From Marinobacter sp. es.042 (GTDB taxonomy: Bacteria; Pseudomonadota; Gammaproteobacteria; Pseudomonadales; Oleiphilaceae), in assembly GCF_900188315.1 (NCBI RefSeq), contig NZ_LT897781.1, positions 3,224,001 to 3,288,000 of the forward strand: 64,000 nucleotides of DNA, read 5' to 3'. The notes under the pieces are model-generated. The model was not told the DNA's origin. It ran no database searches and saw only the letters and a list, made by a program, of their open reading frames with translations. Within the stretch, counting starts at the first letter, position 1; the number at the start of each line of letters is the position of its first letter. The position numbers were made by a program, and so were the translations under genes. Shown one piece after another: positions 61,556 to 64,000 of the stretch.

Positions 61556-63427
61556 ATGAAGAATGTTCTGAAAAACGCTGTGCTCCCGCGGCGATATGTC
61601 GCATTTGCGGCCATCTTCCTGACGGCTTGCGGTGGCGGCGGGGGGGCAGGGCTTGATGTTAGTGAAGAAACCGATCCGGACTCCGAGCATGGAGAGGTTT
61701 TACCCTCACTGACGACCCAGATAGAGCACTGGAGTCCGACCGGCGTTTTCCTGGCGGCGGCGGATTGTGGCCAGTGCCATACTGCCAGTCAGCCCGGTGA
61801 CAGCCCCGCTGTGCTGCGGGCGCCAGATGCTCAGATCTCTGAGAATCAGCCCTCGCCCCAGGGTGATGACATCAGTCCCTTCGCAGACTGGAAAAGTACT
61901 GTGATGGCGAACGCGTTCACGGATCCTTATTTCCGGGCGAACATGATGCATGAGGCGGAGACTTTTCCCCATCTGGCAGGCTTCATTGAGGACAAATGCC
62001 TGACCTGCCACAGTCCTATGGCCACGACGCATGCTCATCAGACGGGGACAGGTCTTGATGGTGAGTTTTATCGGGCCGAACAGGCCCTTGTTGACCCCCA
62101 TGCCCGGGAGGGGGTCAGTTGCACAGCCTGCCACCAGATAACGGACAGTGTATTGGACGGTAATGCGTATCCCGATGGCGTGCATTCCGGCAATTTCGAG
62201 ATTCCTGCCGAGGATGATTCGGACGCATTCACGATCCATGGGCCCTATCAGAATCCGCAGGGGCAGGCGATGCAGAATCAGGTCGGGTACACGCCGGCTT
62301 TTGGTCAGCATATGTCGGACTCACGTCAGTGCGCCAGCTGCCACGAGCTTTACACCCCGACCATCGATATGGAGACGGATCAGCCCAACGGTGAGGACTT
62401 TCCTGAACAGACGCCTTACACCGAGTGGGCCAACAGTGATTTCGGACCCAATGGCAGCAACACCCGTTCCTGTCAGCAGTGCCATATGGCGCGCGAAGGG
62501 ATCAGTGAGAACTTCCTGACCCGTTTGGCGGTCAGACCGAACGGTTCGGTAAACGCCAATTGGCCCGAAAGGCAGCCTTACTCACCTCATGTGATGCTTG
62601 GTGGTAATACCTGGTTGCTTGAGACCCTGGAGCTGTTCAGAGAAGAACTCGGTCGCGGCGATATCAATGAGGCGGGGGAATTCACTGCTACGGCAGAGTT
62701 GACCCGGGCGTTCCTTAAAACGGCTGCATCTTTATCAATAACCGGACGAACCCTCGGATCCGGCGAGTTGGCCTTCGATCTGACCATTCAAAACGAAAGC
62801 GGCCACAAACTCCCCACCAGTTTTCCCTCCCGGAGAATGTGGGTCGGAACCCGGATCACCGATGCCAGCGGCAACGTTGTGTTTACCAGCGGGCTTCCGG
62901 ACGAATCTTATCGCTTGCCAATGGACGCGGTGTTTACTTCGGATGCCTGCCTGGCTGCGAAGAAGACTTCCGATTTTGATTCCTCGGTCTGCTATCAGCG
63001 TCACATCAGTGAAGTGGTCTCTGAACAGAATGTGCCGGTTTACGAGGCTGTCCTGGGCTCTACGACCGGGCAAATCACTCATATACTGCTCTATGCCGCA
63101 GACTCATTGAAGGACAACCGTATCCCTCCCAGGGGCTTCGACAGTGACTCGGCACCAGAGGACGTTCGCCCGGTCGGGGTGGCTGGAGACAGTGACTTTA
63201 ATGCTGGCAACGAGGGCAAGGACACGATTCGTTACCGGATCCCGGTCAGTGCCGATGCGGCCTTGCCATTACAGGTGGAAACGACTCTTTACTATCAATC
63301 CATCCGTCCCACGTTTATCGACGGTTTGCATGGGGAGCACGAGTGGGTTGATGAGTTCCAGACAATTGCCAGATTGAACCCGCCGCCCGCCGAGGTGATG
63401 GCCGAGCTCAGCTTCCAGATCCAGTAG
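61556..63427 (+). CDS. Five-heme c-type cytochrome lipoprotein
   Basis: The 623-residue protein has a lipoprotein signal with C25 in FLTACGGG, so it is anchored to the outer or inner membrane. Five CxxCH heme sites lie in the first half: C71-H75, C148-H152, C189-H193, C259-H263 and C306-H310. Residues about 350-623 form a beta-rich domain with no heme site (SGHKLPTSFPSRRMWVGTRI resembles a cytochrome c-554-family adjunct). It probably carries electrons in the periplasm or at the cell surface. It diverges from the sorting-signal gene and carries an FNR-like box upstream. The acceptor is unknown. Confidence 0.87.
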   Translation: MKNVLKNAVLPRRYVAFAAIFLTACGGGGGAGLDVSEETDPDSEHGEVLPSLTTQIEHWSPTGVFLAAADCGQCHTASQPGDSPAVLRAPDAQISENQPSPQGDDISPFADWKSTVMANAFTDPYFRANMMHEAETFPHLAGFIEDKCLTCHSPMATTHAHQTGTGLDGEFYRAEQALVDPHAREGVSCTACHQITDSVLDGNAYPDGVHSGNFEIPAEDDSDAFTIHGPYQNPQGQAMQNQVGYTPAFGQHMSDSRQCASCHELYTPTIDMETDQPNGEDFPEQTPYTEWANSDFGPNGSNTRSCQQCHMAREGISENFLTRLAVRPNGSVNANWPERQPYSPHVMLGGNTWLLETLELFREELGRGDINEAGEFTATAELTRAFLKTAASLSITGRTLGSGELAFDLTIQNESGHKLPTSFPSRRMWVGTRITDASGNVVFTSGLPDESYRLPMDAVFTSDACLAAKKTSDFDSSVCYQRHISEVVSEQNVPVYEAVLGSTTGQITHILLYAADSLKDNRIPPRGFDSDSAPEDVRPVGVAGDSDFNAGNEGKDTIRYRIPVSADAALPLQVETTLYYQSIRPTFIDGLHGEHEWVDEFQTIARLNPPPAEVMAELSFQIQ

Positions 63428-63479
63428 TAACCATCGACAGGCTCAGGGATGAGCGGTCACAAAATTAATGAGGGGGCAC

Positions 63480-63505
63480 AAAAAAGCGGGGCCGGAGAGC
63501 CCCGC
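63480..63505 (-). terminator. Rho-independent terminator of ompW (minus strand)
   Basis: GCGGGGC (63486-63492) pairs with GCCCCGC (63499-63505). Read on the minus strand the stem is followed by six T (63485-63480). It lies 60 bases beyond the ompW stop and between convergent genes. Confidence 0.85.
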
Positions 63506-63564
63506 ACAGGAAAACGCATCTTCCGCCAGCCAACAGACCGTGGCGACTGGCGGAGGCACGGGAA

Positions 63565-64000
63565 TCAGAACTTGTAGGACACGCCTACCATGTAGACCCA
63601 GGGGTCGATATCAACGTCGATGGTGCTGGTGTCGGCTACCGCGTTGCCCGCGTAGGCATTGATGGTGGCTTCGGTGTCGATGTCGATCCACCAGACTGCG
63701 GCGTTGATACCCACGTTTTCGGTGATCATGTAGTCAAGACCAATTTCGGCTGCCAGACCAAAGCTGTCATCCAGCTTGATGTCGGTGCCCGTGATCGTGC
63801 CGGGAGGGGTTCCCAGGTTGGCTTGTGCAACCCCGTCATAGACGCCGGTAAGGGTGCTTGTGGTCTTCTCTTCGAAGAAGTTGGTGTAGTTTACGCCCGC
63901 GCCCACGTATGGCTGGAATTTACTACCACTGGGCATCGGGAAGTACTGCAGCGTAATGGTTGGCGGCAGGTGTTTGGTTTCAGCCAGCTTGCCGGCACCG
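63565..64000 (-). CDS. ompW: OmpW family outer membrane protein, C-terminal part (5' cut by window edge)
   Basis: The frame runs from the window edge to a TGA at 63565-63567 and encodes about 145 residues of an eight-stranded beta-barrel. It reads KHLPPTITLQYF, then FQPYVGAGVNYTNFFEE, and SFGLAAEIGLDYMITENVGI, and ends WVYMVGVSYKF with the terminal phenylalanine used by the BAM complex. OmpW proteins form a hydrophobic channel for small molecules. The signal peptide and first strands lie beyond the window. An in-frame ATG at 63936 is internal and not a start. Confidence 0.93.
   Translation of the reverse strand, partial: GAGKLAETKHLPPTITLQYFPMPSGSKFQPYVGAGVNYTNFFEEKTTSTLTGVYDGVAQANLGTPPGTITGTDIKLDDSFGLAAEIGLDYMITENVGINAAVWWIDIDTEATINAYAGNAVADTSTIDVDIDPWVYMVGVSYKF

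Overview
The window looks like a marine gammaproteobacterium close to Marinobacter. It has the atp-glmU-glmS block and nhaB, a choline-to-betaine operon, a Pseudomonas-type AmiE, a two-ATP-cone NrdA, two 7TMR-DISM cyclic-di-GMP proteins, a MrtJ-like sorting protease and OmpW. Gene density is high and codon use looks uniform. I saw no insertion sequence, prophage, integrase, CRISPR array, tRNA or rRNA. The genus call is inference from gene content.

Layout. 1-6.6 kb: end of the F1Fo ATP synthase operon (atpA C-terminus, atpG, atpD, atpC), then glmU and glmS for UDP-GlcNAc synthesis. 6.9-10.1 kb: nhaB, an orphan solute-binding protein and a DUF3047 protein. 10.1-23.5 kb: a short-chain amide/urea module. 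Here a 1127-aa protein fusing an NCS1-type permease to a hybrid histidine kinase, plus its LuxR-type response regulator, diverges from an ABC importer (urtABCDE/fmdDEF-like), amidase amiE, chaperone amiB, formamidase fmdA and fmdB. 23.5-27.8 kb: nrdAB behind a promoter, tandem NrdR boxes and a cobalamin riboswitch. 27.9-36.8 kb: two 7TMR-DISM cyclic-di-GMP enzymes flanking a molybdopterin oxidoreductase, a zincin-like protein and an alanine/glycine symporter.

37-43 kb: betI, a 36-bp perfect palindromic operator, betB, a 263-bp nest of inverted repeats, betA, then a short divergent BCCT-like transporter preceded by a 14-codon overlapping leader ORF. 43-47 kb: peroxide defence (ahpC behind an OxyR-like site, a Prx5-type peroxiredoxin, a DUF3581 protein, ahpF). 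47-57 kb: mixed single genes, including an orphan sugar-type binding protein, a transglutaminase-fold protein, a SpoU methyltransferase, rlmE, an acetylpolyamine amidohydrolase, YgjV, an EthA-like monooxygenase, mltF, a DUF302 protein and an Lgt-like/thioredoxin fusion. 57-64 kb: an RhlE-type helicase, then a small glutamic intramembrane protease (MrtJ-like) convergent with one large secreted protein that carries a matching C-terminal sorting signal. Divergent from that protein is a five-heme lipoprotein cytochrome with an FNR/Anr-like box. The window ends inside ompW.

The most interesting units are the transporter-sensor amide locus, the layered NrdR plus B12-riboswitch control of nrdAB, the protease/sorting-signal/cytochrome locus, and the nested repeat and leader ORF inside the betaine operon. 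Functions are inferred from sequence and family knowledge; no search was run.
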